Below are positions 1-8,158 of a DNA stretch of 64,000 nt, one piece after another. The stretch comes from Streptomyces thermolilacinus SPC6 (lineage in GTDB: Bacteria; Actinomycetota; Actinomycetes; Streptomycetales; Streptomycetaceae). Location: assembly GCF_000478605.2 (NCBI RefSeq), contig NZ_ASHX02000001.1:2953895-3017894 (forward strand), written 5' to 3'. Position 1 is the stretch's first letter; each line of letters opens with the position of its first letter. Below the pieces are notes generated by a model. The model had not been told where the DNA came from. It worked only from the letters and a program-made list of their open reading frames with translations, and made no database searches. A program made the translations under genes and the position numbers.

Positions 1-689
1 CCGCCCGGCACAACAGCGGAGGGGGACGGTTTCATTTCCGCTTTACCAATTCATTACGGGGGTGGGTGCGGGCCCGGCGGACGGGGGCGTCGGGCGGGGT
101 ACTGCGGGCGCCGGGAGGGGGCGCGGGGGCCCGGGGCGAGGTGGGGTCCCCGGTGGCCTGACGCCTGCCTGGGGCGGGCGGGCACGTCGCAAAGGGCTCG
201 GGGCCTCGCGCGCGGGGGCGGGGGCGGGGGCGGCGGTGGGGTTGCCTCGGCCATGGTCGCGCAGGGCGGCAAGGCCGCCTTCGGGCCGACGGTGGGCGGG
301 GACGCCCTCCACAGCCGTCGGCGTGCGGGCGTGGCGGGGTACGGCGGGCGCCGGGAGCGGGGGCCCCGGGAAGAGGCCGCACGCGGGCCCGGGGGCGGCC
401 CGGGGCGCCGACGGTGGCGGCGGGCGGGCACGCCGGTCGGGCGGGGCGTCGTGGCGGGTGGAGTCGCACGTTGGGGCGGCTCCCGTCGGGCGGGGCGGGC
501 CGCAGGGGCGGGCGGGCGCACCAAGAAGGTGCGGACGGGAGTGCGGGCACCCGGCAGCAGGGGGCCGGGACAGCCCGGAGGGAGTCACCCGGCAGCGGGG
601 GCGGGGACAGTCTGCGGGCGGGCGCCCGACGGCAGGGCGGGGCGGTGGAGCCGGATGGGCCGTTCCGGAGAACGTTTACGCTCGTGGGC
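1..689. other. Non-coding or unassigned leading region
   Basis: I see no credible gene here. The first 60 bases are comparatively AT-rich and could be the promoter or 3' end of a gene outside the window. Bases 60-660 are extremely G-rich on the + strand; the open frames that cross them translate to Gly/Arg/Pro/Ala-only sequence on both strands, as expected from composition alone. Confidence 0.5.
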
Positions 690-1514
690 ATGGCTCCGCG
701 TATGACACGCCCTGTCGGGAGTCCCACGCGCGGGACCACCAACCCCAACCGCCTGCGGCGCATGGACCGCTGGATCGCGGACGCGCACGGCCCGGCCCTG
801 CGGCGCGCCGCCGTACCGCCGGTCGCCGTGGACCTCGGGTACGGCGCCGCCCCCTGGACCGCCGTGGAGCTGCTGGACCGCCTGCGCCGGGACGCCGACC
901 CGCGCGCGCGGGTGGTGGGCGTGGAGATCGACCCGGCACGCGTGGCCGCCGCCCAGCCCTACGCGCGCGAGGGCCTGTCGTTCGCGCACGGCGGCTTCGA
1001 GGTGCCCGTCGCCGGGCCCGTGGACCTGATCCGGGCGGCGAACGTGCTGCGCCAGTACGACGAGGAGCAGGTCCCGGACGTGTGGGCGCGCCTGTGCGGG
1101 CGCCTCACGCCGGTGGACGGCCTCCTCGTGGAGGGCACCTGTGACGAGATCGGGCGGCGCCACGTCTGGGTGGCGCTCGGGTCCGAGGGGCCGCGCACGG
1201 TGACGTTCGCCACGCGCCTCGGCTCGCTGGACCGCCCCTCCGACCTGGCGGAGCGGCTGCCCAAGGCGCTGATCCACCGGAACGTGCCGGGCGAGCCCGT
1301 GCACGCGTTCCTGCGGGACTTCGACCGGGCCTGGGCGGCGGCCGCCCCGTACGCCTCGCTGGGCGCCCGGCAGCGGTGGATCGCGACGGCCTCGGCCCTG
1401 GCGGCGGACTGGCCGCTCAGCGGCGGGCGGCGGCGCTGGCGGCAGGGCGAGCTGACGGTGCGCTGGGACGCGCTGGCGCCTCGCGGCTGGGTCGCGGCCG
1501 CCCCACAGGCGTAG
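690..1514 (+). CDS. Class I SAM-dependent methyltransferase-like protein
   Basis: Predicted 274-residue cytoplasmic protein with a Rossmann-type methyltransferase core: VAVDLGYGAAPWT resembles the glycine-rich motif I that binds S-adenosylmethionine, and VVGVEIDPARV fits the acidic residue at the end of strand 2. VDLIRAANVLRQYDEEQV matches the post-motif region. The C-terminal half is specific to an actinobacterial family of unknown substrate. The open frame extends upstream to 414 but that part is low-complexity. ATG at 690 (MAPRMTRP) or 702 (MTRPVGS) are the plausible starts and neither has a strong ribosome binding site. It stands alone between non-coding stretches. Substrate cannot be inferred. 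Confidence 0.8.
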   Translation: MAPRMTRPVGSPTRGTTNPNRLRRMDRWIADAHGPALRRAAVPPVAVDLGYGAAPWTAVELLDRLRRDADPRARVVGVEIDPARVAAAQPYAREGLSFAHGGFEVPVAGPVDLIRAANVLRQYDEEQVPDVWARLCGRLTPVDGLLVEGTCDEIGRRHVWVALGSEGPRTVTFATRLGSLDRPSDLAERLPKALIHRNVPGEPVHAFLRDFDRAWAAAAPYASLGARQRWIATASALAADWPLSGGRRRWRQGELTVRWDALAPRGWVAAAPQA

Positions 1515-1873
1515 GCAGAAGTACGCAGACGTACGCAGCCCCACTCGGGCGTACCTGGGCCCATATGGGCGTACATGGGCGTACGTGGCGGACCGGGCCT
1601 CGCGGACCACCCGCACCGGCTCCCTCGCGAGCCGCCGTCGCGGCCGCCCGGGATGGAGCACGGGGGCCGCTCCGGCGCAAGTACGCCCTGTGGAAAACCG
1701 GCGTGGTGGCGCCAATGGCCCCCAGCCTGTGGACGGACGGCAGGACCCCCTGCGCGACCCTGTTACTTTCGCCAGTGACATGGCACGATCGCCAGCGGCA
1801 CCCGAAGTTACTGACGGTAAATCAGATGGGGTGCGGTGCCGCCTGGTCGGTCGAAGTCCGGAGGGGGAAGCCT
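1515..1873. other. Intergenic region with phased 10-bp repeats and NlpC/P60 promoter region
   Basis: Non-coding. It begins with a run of 10-bp units (1521-1590). The stretch 1750-1830 is less GC-rich and contains the arms TTACTTTCGCCAGTGA and TTACTGACGGTAA, probably the promoter and 5' leader of the downstream exported hydrolase. I looked for the c-di-AMP (ydaO-type) riboswitch often found before Streptomyces cell-wall hydrolases and did not recognise its conserved boxes. Confidence 0.4.
1521..1590. repeat. Seven in-phase 10-bp repeats (GTACNTGGGC-like)
   Basis: Seven consecutive decamers, each starting exactly ten bases after the last: GTACGCAGAC, GTACGCAGCC, CCACTCGGGC, GTACCTGGGC, CCATATGGGC, GTACATGGGC and GTACGTGGCG. 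They start six bases after the methyltransferase stop codon. The period equals about one helical turn. Confidence 0.8.
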
Positions 1874-2938
1874 GTGAACCGACGCCGTCGCGTCATCATC
1901 GCGATCACCGCGGTGTGCGCCCTGACCGTTCTCGCGGCCCCGGCCCACGCCGCGCCCGCGCCCACACCCGCGCCGACACCCGGCGCGACCGCGCAGCAGC
2001 CGAAGAAGAGCCTGGAGGAGGTGCGCGCCGAGATCGAGGCGCTGTACCGGCAGGCGGCCTCCGCCACCGACGCGTACAACCTCGCGGAGGAGCAGGCGAA
2101 GAAGCAGTCCGCCGAGATCGTGAAGCTGTCCCGGAAGATCGTGGACGGCCAGGCGAGGATCGACGAGCTGAAGCGGCGCGCCGGAGCGGCCGCCCGCGCC
2201 CAGTACCGCAACGGCGGCATCCCGGAGGAGGCGAAGTTCGCCCTCGCCGACGACCCGCAGGTGTTCCTGGAGGGCGCCAACCGGCTCGCGCAGGGCCAGA
2301 AGGCGACCAGGGACCTGCTGGCGGAGCTCCAGCAGCGCCAGGAGGACCTGGAGACGTACACGAGGGACGCCAGCGCCGAGTACACCCGCCTGGAGGCCAA
2401 CCGGGCGCGGCAGGCCAGGACCAAGAAGCTGATAACGGAGAAGATCGCCGCGGCGGAGAAGCTGGAGTCACAGCTGGAGGCCGCCGAGCGGGAGCGGCTG
2501 CGGCGCCTGGAGCGGCAGGCGCAGCTGAACGCGCAGACGAAGTGGCTGGCGTCGGGCGCCCTGAAGGAGATCAACCGCAGCGCGAGCGAGCAGGGCAGGG
2601 CGGCCATCGAGTTCGCCATGGCGCAGGTCGGCAAGCCGTACGTGTGGGGGGCCGAGGGGCCGGACTCGTACGACTGCTCCGGGCTCACGCAGCGGGCGTG
2701 GGGCGCGGCCGGGCGCGGCATACCGCGCACGTCGCAGGAGCAGTGGCGGCTGCTGCCCCGGGTGGCGGTCCAGGACATGCGGCCCGGCGACCTGATCATC
2801 TACTTCGATGACGCCAGCCACGTGGCGATGTACATCGGGGACGGCGCGATGGTCCACGCCCCGCGCCCGGGCCGGCACATCACGGTGGCGGGAGCCGGTT
2901 CCCTGCCGATCCTGGGGGTCGTCCGCCCGGACAAGTAG
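1874..2938 (+). CDS. Exported NlpC/P60 (C40) peptidoglycan endopeptidase
   Basis: 354-residue secreted cell-wall hydrolase. GTG at 1874 follows a strong GGAGGGGGAAG site. Residues 1-27 form a Sec signal peptide (VNRRRR, hydrophobic core, cut near AHA). A Pro/Ala linker is followed by a long coiled coil (about residues 45-225, rich in Glu/Lys/Arg/Gln), and the C-terminal ~120 residues are the catalytic NlpC/P60 domain. The nucleophile is the Cys of YDCSG, the general base the His of ASHVAMYIG, and the third polar residue the His of MVHAP. The architecture matches RipA/RpfI-partner type hydrolases of actinobacteria that cut D-Glu-mDAP (or LL-DAP) stem peptides. Known family: coiled coil auto-regulates or localises the enzyme. 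Specific cleavage site is inferred. Confidence 0.93.
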   Translation: MNRRRRVIIAITAVCALTVLAAPAHAAPAPTPAPTPGATAQQPKKSLEEVRAEIEALYRQAASATDAYNLAEEQAKKQSAEIVKLSRKIVDGQARIDELKRRAGAAARAQYRNGGIPEEAKFALADDPQVFLEGANRLAQGQKATRDLLAELQQRQEDLETYTRDASAEYTRLEANRARQARTKKLITEKIAAAEKLESQLEAAERERLRRLERQAQLNAQTKWLASGALKEINRSASEQGRAAIEFAMAQVGKPYVWGAEGPDSYDCSGLTQRAWGAAGRGIPRTSQEQWRLLPRVAVQDMRPGDLIIYFDDASHVAMYIGDGAMVHAPRPGRHITVAGAGSLPILGVVRPDK

Positions 2939-3180
2939 CAGCATTCCGGGCAATTCGGTTCGGAGAGCGCCCCGGTGGGCCGCAGGACGGGTGGATCGCG
3001 CCGCTCACGTGATGTTTCTCATGAGGGGGTGGCCAACTACCTCCCCTTGCGCGGCATATGCCGGGGACTCATCGTTGATCGCCATTCCGTTCGGGCGCCG
3101 GGTGCCGCTATGGTCCCCGTCGGCGGGGCGTCGTCCGGCGCTCCACCGCACCCTCGGGGGGAGGGAAGGAAACCGAACCG

Positions 3181-4416
3181 ATGCCCGTACCCGCGCCCCT
3201 GCCCGCGCAGCGACAGAGGGTCAACGCCCTCGACGTGTCGAGCGGCGACCTCACCCTGCTGGTGATCGCGGACGACCCTGCGGGCACCTTCACCGTCCCG
3301 GAGCTGATCGACGCCGCCGGTGGCCGGGTCCGCATACGCACCGCGCGGAACCTCACGGAGGCGGAGCGGCTGCTCACCGACGATGTGCACTGCGTCCTGG
3401 TCGATCTCGACCTGCCGGCCGACGCGCGGCGCGGTGACGACCCGCTGTCGGCGCTGCGGCACGTGCTGCGGGTCGCCCCGCGCCACGCCGTGCTGGCCCT
3501 GGCGACGTCGGAACGCGCGGAGCTGGCGGCGGAGGCGGTACGGGCGGGCGCGCAGGACCGGTTGTTCCGCGAGGAGCTGGACGGGCCGCTGCTGAGCCGG
3601 GCCATCCGGTACGCGGTGGAGCGCAAGCGGGCCGACTCGGTGCAGGTGAAGCTGGCCGAGTCGCGGCTGCGGGCCCAGGAGAACGCCCGGCTGGAGCGGG
3701 GGCTGCTGCCGACGCCGCTGCTCCAGGGCTCGGACCTGCGGTTCGCGGCCCGTTACCGGCCGGGGCGCTCACGGGCGCTGCTGGGCGGTGACTTCTACGA
3801 CACGGTGCGCACCCCGGACGGGACGGTGCACGCGATGATCGGCGACGTGTGCGGGCACGGGCCGGACGAGGCCGCGCTCGGCGTGGAGCTGCGCATCGCG
3901 TGGCGGGCGCTGACGTTCGCCGGGCTGTGCGGCGACGAACTGCTGTCCACGCTTCAGCAGGTGCTGGAGCACGAGCGGGAGAGCGAGGAGATCTTCGCGA
4001 CCCTGTGCACGGTGGACATCGCGCCCGACGGGCGGAGGGCCGGGCTGTGCCTGGCGGGGCACCCGGCGCCGCTGGTGGCCCGCCCCGCGCAGGGCGCCCA
4101 GCTCCTCCCGTACGAGGACGGCGGCCCGGCGCTGGGTCTCCTGCCGAACGCCCGCTGGCCGTGGCGGCAGGTGGAACTGGGCGGGGTGTGGAGCCTGATG
4201 ATGTACACGGACGGTCTGATCGAGGGCCGCTCGGCGGGCCCCGGTTCGCCGCGCCTCGGCCAGGACGGCATGGTCGAGATGGTCAACCGCCAGCTGGCCC
4301 GCGGCCTGGCCGGCGAGGAACTCCTGGAGGCCGCGGTCGCCGAGGTCCGCCATCTGAACGACGGCGAGCTGACGGACGACGTGGCGGTCCTCCTCCTGGA
4401 CCGAGCCGCTCGCTGA
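3181..4416 (+). CDS. Receiver-like domain fused to PP2C/SpoIIE-type serine phosphatase
   Basis: 411-residue cytoplasmic phosphatase. Residues about 20-145 resemble a response-regulator receiver (TLLVIADDPA, VHCVLVDLDLPA with the probable phospho-acceptor Asp). A short helical linker leads to a SpoIIE/RsbU-type PPM domain (about 180-408) with metal-binding motifs LGGDFYDTV, MIGDVCGHGPDEA, TDGLIEGR and DDVAVLLLDR. Such proteins dephosphorylate anti-anti-sigma factors and so release sigma factors of the SigB group in Streptomyces. ATG 3181 lies behind GGGGGGAGGGAAGG. No anti-sigma/anti-anti-sigma gene is adjacent, so it probably acts on a partner elsewhere. Confidence 0.92.
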   Translation: MPVPAPLPAQRQRVNALDVSSGDLTLLVIADDPAGTFTVPELIDAAGGRVRIRTARNLTEAERLLTDDVHCVLVDLDLPADARRGDDPLSALRHVLRVAPRHAVLALATSERAELAAEAVRAGAQDRLFREELDGPLLSRAIRYAVERKRADSVQVKLAESRLRAQENARLERGLLPTPLLQGSDLRFAARYRPGRSRALLGGDFYDTVRTPDGTVHAMIGDVCGHGPDEAALGVELRIAWRALTFAGLCGDELLSTLQQVLEHERESEEIFATLCTVDIAPDGRRAGLCLAGHPAPLVARPAQGAQLLPYEDGGPALGLLPNARWPWRQVELGGVWSLMMYTDGLIEGRSAGPGSPRLGQDGMVEMVNRQLARGLAGEELLEAAVAEVRHLNDGELTDDVAVLLLDRAAR

Positions 4417-4881
4417 CCGGTCGCCCCCGCGCCTCGCTCCGGCTCATGGCCGGTGCGTGTCGGATGCGGCGTGGCTGGGCCGATGGCGGCGCGCGGGCGG
4501 CCCGGCGGTGGCTGGGGAGGGCGGGGGCGCCCGGAAGGCAGCAGGGGGCGGAGCGGCGCGTCCGCCTTGTGCGGCGGCTGCCTGTACTGGCCGGTGGCGG
4601 AAGGTGCTCGTCCCGGGCCCCGACGGGGGGCGCGGGGCACGTGCGGGACGCCGGGAACGCGGCAGCTGCCTACGGGCGGTGCCCGCCTGCCTCTCGTGCG
4701 GGTGGCGGCGCGGGCCCGGCCGGTGCGCGGCACGAACCCGGCCGGTGGCCGCGATGCTTCGGCGCGGGTGGCGGAGCTTACGGGCCGGTGAGGCGGCGGC
4801 ACGGGCCCGGGGGCGGGCGGCTTCCGGCGTGCGGGGCGTGGGACCGGGGCGGCCGGGTGCGGTGGGCACCCGGGCTGGGGG
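4417..4881. other. Convergent intergenic region without a recognised gene
   Basis: 465 bases between two convergent genes. Open frames exist on both strands but encode only Gly/Arg/Ala/Pro-biased sequence with no similarity I recognise. No clear hairpin terminator was found by eye. Confidence 0.45.
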
Positions 4882-5214
4882 TCAGCGACCGCCGTTGTAC
4901 GGGCCGTAGGGGCCGTCGCTGCTGGAGCCCCGGCGGCCGCCGCCCGAGACCTGGCGGAGCGCCGGGCGGACGTCCACGAGGAACACGATGCTCGCGATCA
5001 GACCGGCCAGCTGGAGGACCAGGAAGCCGATGAACAGGTCAACGGCGACCGTGACGCCCAGGATGATCAGCCAGAACGACTTGGTCTGCTTGTCCGCCGC
5101 CCGGTAGGCGTCCTCACGCGCCAGGGCGGCGAAGACCAGCGCCACCAGGGCGAACCCGAGCGTCGCGAAGAAGAACAGCGTCCCGATCATCGAGTTGAAG
5201 CCGGACATCAGCAT
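4882..5214 (-). CDS. DUF2516 family small membrane protein
   Basis: 110 residues with two hydrophobic segments (about 8-30, MIGTLFFFATLGFALVALVF, and about 48-75, FWLIILGVTVAVDLFIGFLV) and a glycine/serine/tyrosine-rich C-terminal tail (SSSDGPYGPYNGGR). This matches the actinobacterial DUF2516 integral membrane family, whose function is unknown. The start chosen is ATG 5214, preceded by AGGCGGTG; ATG 5208 two codons on is equally possible. It lies downstream of the HBHA-like and XRE genes on the same strand, 133 bases from the former. Confidence 0.82.
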   Translation of the reverse strand: MLMSGFNSMIGTLFFFATLGFALVALVFAALAREDAYRAADKQTKSFWLIILGVTVAVDLFIGFLVLQLAGLIASIVFLVDVRPALRQVSGGGRRGSSSDGPYGPYNGGR

Positions 5215-5347
5215 GGTGAGCACCGCCTGGTAGGTGGATGGAGCGCCTCGCGGCCAAGGTACCCGTACAACGCTCCGACAACCGTGAATGTGCCCGGCCG
5301 GGCCGCGCACCGGCTCGGCGGCGGCCCGGGCCGGGCGGTGGTTCCGC

Positions 5348-5992
5348 TCACTTCTGGTCGGTGGTGCCCGACGGGGCGGTCTTCCGGGCGGCGGCCCTGC
5401 GGGCGGCGCTCTTGCGCGCGGCGCCCGTGGCCTTGGCGGCGGTGGTGGACGGGGCCTCGGTGTCGTCGGCCTTGTCCGCCTGTTCCCGAGCGGCGGGCTC
5501 GTCGGTCCGCTCGGGGCCGGTGGTCTTGTCGGTCTTGTCGGTCTCGTCGGCCTTGGTGGTCTTGTCGGCCGGGGCCGGGTCGGGCTCGACGGCGATGGCG
5601 ATCTCGGTGATCTCCTCGGCGGCCTCGCCCCGCCACGCCTTGACGGTCTGCTCGCCGTGCTCGGCGACCTTCTCGTACGTCTCGCGGGCCCGCACCGCGT
5701 ACTCGGTGGCCACGCCGACGCCCCGCAGGGCCAGGCCCTGAGCCGTCTCGCCCAGCTTCTTCAGGTCCGTGTCGAGACCGCCGACCAGCTCGGTGAGCTT
5801 GGCCTGAAGCGTCGTCTGGGCCTCCTTCGCCTGGGCGGCGACCTTCTCCTGGACGACCTTCGGGTCGGTGTTGCGCACCGCGTCCAGCTTGGACGGGGCC
5901 TCCGCCGCGATCTTGCGGGCCTGCTGCACGGCGAGGTCGGCGGTACCGGCGGCGAAGTAGAGGGGCGTACGCAGCTCGTCGATGATGGCCAT
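5348..5992 (-). CDS. Heparin-binding haemagglutinin (HBHA)-like protein
   Basis: 214 residues. The N-terminal 140 residues are almost wholly helical and form a predicted coiled coil (AIIDELRTPLYFAAGTADLA, then repeated Ala/Lys/Glu heptads). The tail from about residue 140 is an acidic-then-basic low-complexity stretch with ADKTTKADETDKTDK-type repeats and a final Ala/Lys/Arg-rich segment, the part that binds heparin in mycobacterial HBHA. Streptomyces homologues have no known adhesin role and may interact with membrane or nucleoid; function is therefore inferred only from the fold. It is the first gene after the XRE regulator on the same strand (62 bases apart), a conserved pairing in actinobacteria as I recall. 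Confidence 0.8.
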   Translation of the reverse strand: MAIIDELRTPLYFAAGTADLAVQQARKIAAEAPSKLDAVRNTDPKVVQEKVAAQAKEAQTTLQAKLTELVGGLDTDLKKLGETAQGLALRGVGVATEYAVRARETYEKVAEHGEQTVKAWRGEAAEEITEIAIAVEPDPAPADKTTKADETDKTDKTTGPERTDEPAAREQADKADDTEAPSTTAAKATGAARKSAARRAAARKTAPSGTTDQK

Positions 5993-6054
5993 GGTCTGGT
6001 GGTCCTCCCGTGTCGCGGGTTCGTCGCGCGGCGGTGCGCGCGAGCGTCGCGGAG

Positions 6055-6456
6055 TCAGAGTTCGGTAGATCCTGTGCCTGCTCCGGCATCACCGGTGGCG
6101 TCGGCCGAGTCGAGCGCGTTCTCCTTGCGGAAGGAGTCGTAGATCTGGAGCAGCACCTGCTTCTGCCGCTCGTTGATCGACGGGTCGGCGAGAATGGCGG
6201 CCCGCGTCTCCAGTTCCTCGCGGTCCCGCTCGTCGAGAATCCCGGCCCGCACGTAGAGCGTCTCGGCGGAGATCCGCAGCGCCTTCGCGACCTGCTGGAG
6301 CACCTCCGCGCTCGGCTTTCGCAGCCCGCGCTCGATCTGGCTCAGGTACGGATTCGACACCCCGGCCGCCTCCGCGAGCTGCCGCAACGACAGCTGCGCC
6401 GTGCGCCGCTGCTCGCGCAGATACTCGCCGAGATTGCCGACGTTGAGTGATGCCAT
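6055..6456 (-). CDS. XRE-family helix-turn-helix regulator
   Basis: 133-residue DNA-binding protein. An XRE/Cro HTH occupies residues about 8-65 (LGEYLREQRRTAQLSLRQLAE with recognition helix NPYLSQIERGL), followed by a helical C-terminus. ATG 6456 (MASLNVGNL) is preferred over the upstream ATG at 6492 because it fits the family's N-terminus and leaves room for the operator. It probably represses its own promoter through the palindrome at 6479-6496 and may control the HBHA-like and DUF2516 genes downstream. Confidence 0.88.
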   Translation of the reverse strand: MASLNVGNLGEYLREQRRTAQLSLRQLAEAAGVSNPYLSQIERGLRKPSAEVLQQVAKALRISAETLYVRAGILDERDREELETRAAILADPSINERQKQVLLQIYDSFRKENALDSADATGDAGAGTGSTEL

Positions 6457-6475
6457 GCCCTGATGCTGCCTCATC

Positions 6476-6505
6476 TTCGCTAACAATTGCAAGCGTTCGC
6501 TAGCA
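6476..6505. promoter_or_regulatory. Candidate XRE operator (palindrome plus 20-bp-spaced direct repeat)
   Basis: CGCTAACAATTGCAAGCG (6479-6496) is a near-perfect inverted repeat around CAATTG. TTCGCTAACA (6476) and TTCGCTAGCA (6496) form a direct repeat exactly 20 bases apart, two helical turns. It sits 20-50 bases upstream of the XRE gene and is AT-rich against its surroundings. Confidence 0.55.
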
Positions 6506-6599
6506 CCGGTTACACACTCCGGGGCCCCCGGGAACCTCCCGACGCCCCTTCAGGGTGCCTTCCCGACCGTCACCGTCACACCGCCTCCGCCTCCGCCTC

Positions 6600-6930
6600 G
6601 GGTTCCGGGGACATGGCGCCCGTGGGTGGTGCGTAGACCGGGAGACCCGGGCGCCGTCCAGGGCGAACAGGGCCATGGCGGCCGCCAGGACCCAGAGGCC
6701 CTCCGTGAGGCGAACCATCCGACCGTCGGCATGAGGACGGCGGCGCCCAGGCCGATGGCGAGCAGCCGCAGAGAGGCCGTCTTGCCCTTGACGTCGTCCT
6801 CGGCCCGTCGCCGGAGCGAGATGAGCAGCCAGGTCAGGCTGTTCAGGTCGGCGAAGCCGGCCGCGAAGAAGGCCAGGAAGTGCGCCGTGGCCGACCGGGT
6901 CCGCTCGTACCGGTCGAGCCCTGCGTCTTT
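6600..6930 (-). pseudogene. Remnant of a small membrane protein, frame broken near 6716
   Basis: On the minus strand one frame gives FADLNSLTWLLISL and LRLLAIGLGAAVLMPTVGWF (two probable membrane helices), and a second frame entered near 6716 gives MVRLTEGLWVLAAAMALFAL, a third helix. Neither frame alone makes a sensible protein and I see no good start upstream. The pattern fits a short integral membrane protein with a single-base frameshift. Family not recognised; bounds are approximate. The rest of the 6457-7027 gap holds only the XRE operator and the start region of the next gene. Confidence 0.35.
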
Positions 6931-7027
6931 CCGCGACTGCCGGGATCTGAGCCGTGCCCAGGCGGGCTGTCCGAGGCGTGCCGGTGCGTGCCAGCATGGG
7001 CGTCGGACGCCAACGGGGAGGAACGGC

Positions 7028-7783
7028 ATGGCGGTTGAGCGGCTCTGGTTGGACGTGCCGTACGCGGAGAAGGACGCGGCGAAGCAGGGCGGAGCGCGGT
7101 GGGACCCGGCGGTCAAGCGCTGGTACGCGCCCCGGCCGGGGATGGCGGAGCTCGCACGGTGGGCCGCCGCGCCGGACGTGCCCGACCTGCTGCCCGGGGA
7201 GGACCGGAGCCTGGGCAGCGGGCTGTTCGTGGACCTGGTGCCGCAGACCTGCTGGTTCACCAACGTCCGGTCATGCGTGGACCAGAAGGACTGGGAGCGG
7301 CTCCGCCGGATGATCACGCGGCGGGCCGGGCGGCGCTGCGAGGCGTGCGGGGCCGCCGAGGACCGCGAGCGGCGCCGCTGGCTGGAGGCCCACGAGCGGT
7401 GGACGTACGACGAGGCGGCGCGCGTGCAGACGCTGAAGCGGCTGATCTGCCTGTGCACCGACTGCCACACGGTCACGCACTACGGATACGCCCAGGTCAG
7501 GGGCGTCGAGGCGGAGGCGTTCGCCCATCTGGTGAAGGTCACGCGCATGTCGTCGGCGCAGGCGCGGGAGCACATCGCGGCGGCGTTCGAGGTGTGGGAG
7601 CGGCGCTCGCGGATCGCCTGGGAGCTGGACCTCGGCATCCTCACCGACGCGGGGATCACGCTGGCCCCGCCGCCCGGCGCGACGGACCGGGCACGGGTGT
7701 CCGACGCCACGCTGCGGGCCGAGGGACGGCCCGCCGTCCCGCCCGCCCGCCGCCCGGACTCCGGACGCGCGGGGTGGCGTTGA
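7028..7783 (+). CDS. DUF5710 domain protein with HNH-like zinc motif
   Basis: 251 residues, ATG 7028 after GGGGAGGAACGGC. The first ~40 residues (WLDVPYAEKDAAKQGGARWD, KRWYAP) are the DUF5710 module, a small domain found in DNA-processing and mobile-element proteins. The middle has a CEACG ... EAHERWTYDE ... LICLCTDCHTVTHYG series: two CxxC pairs with central His residues, the layout of an HNH (beta-beta-alpha metal) nuclease. The C-terminal tail is Pro/Arg-rich. I infer a nucleic-acid-binding or nicking protein; no function is established. Nearby genes are degraded, which suggests an accessory locus. Confidence 0.75.
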   Translation: MAVERLWLDVPYAEKDAAKQGGARWDPAVKRWYAPRPGMAELARWAAAPDVPDLLPGEDRSLGSGLFVDLVPQTCWFTNVRSCVDQKDWERLRRMITRRAGRRCEACGAAEDRERRRWLEAHERWTYDEAARVQTLKRLICLCTDCHTVTHYGYAQVRGVEAEAFAHLVKVTRMSSAQAREHIAAAFEVWERRSRIAWELDLGILTDAGITLAPPPGATDRARVSDATLRAEGRPAVPPARRPDSGRAGWR

Positions 7784-7814
7784 CCCCCGGCGGGTGGCGC
7801 GGGAGCATCCGGGC

Positions 7815-8158
7815 ATGGACCTCTCCGACGACGGGACGCCCCTCGCGGCCGAGTGGCAGGATGCCGCCAACAACGTGTGCGGCGTCCTGCGCGGTGGCCA
7901 CCCGCCCTACGCCGCCGGGCGCTTCGTCCGGGCCGGGTGGCGGACGCGGTCGTCGTCCTGGGCGGGTACGAGGTCGAGACCTCATGGTGCCGCGTCGAGC
8001 TGGAACCGCTCGGCGACGGGGACGGCGTCCTGCTGAACCGGGTCGTCGAGCCGCGACGCCTGGACGAACTCGCCGCGCTCCTGGGGTCGTTCGGTGTCCC
8101 GTTCGGGCTCGAACTGTACGACGACGGGGACGCGCTGGTCCGGGAGCTCGACGGGTGA
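7815..8158 (+). pseudogene. Small unknown gene split by a frameshift near 7935
   Basis: ATG 7815 opens a frame reading MDLSDDGTPLAAEWQDAANN through GRFVRAGW. The coherent sequence then continues one frame away as GRVADAVVVLGGYEVETSWC to the TGA at 8158 (ending ALVRELDG). Both halves have normal, charged, globular composition, unlike composition-driven frames. A single-base change in GGGCCGGGTGG would join them into about 114 residues. Family not recognised. The 3' 177 bases are overlapped antisense by the sulfurtransferase reading frame. Confidence 0.5.

Noticed and set aside
62..1144. Long open frame on the + strand with Gly/Arg/Pro-rich translation
   Set aside because: Composition-driven frame in a G-rich stretch, overlapping the methyltransferase in another frame; no ribosome site or domain.
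1690..1873. Possible c-di-AMP (ydaO-type) riboswitch before the NlpC/P60 gene
   Set aside because: The genus often has one there, but I could not find its conserved boxes or pairing in this stretch.
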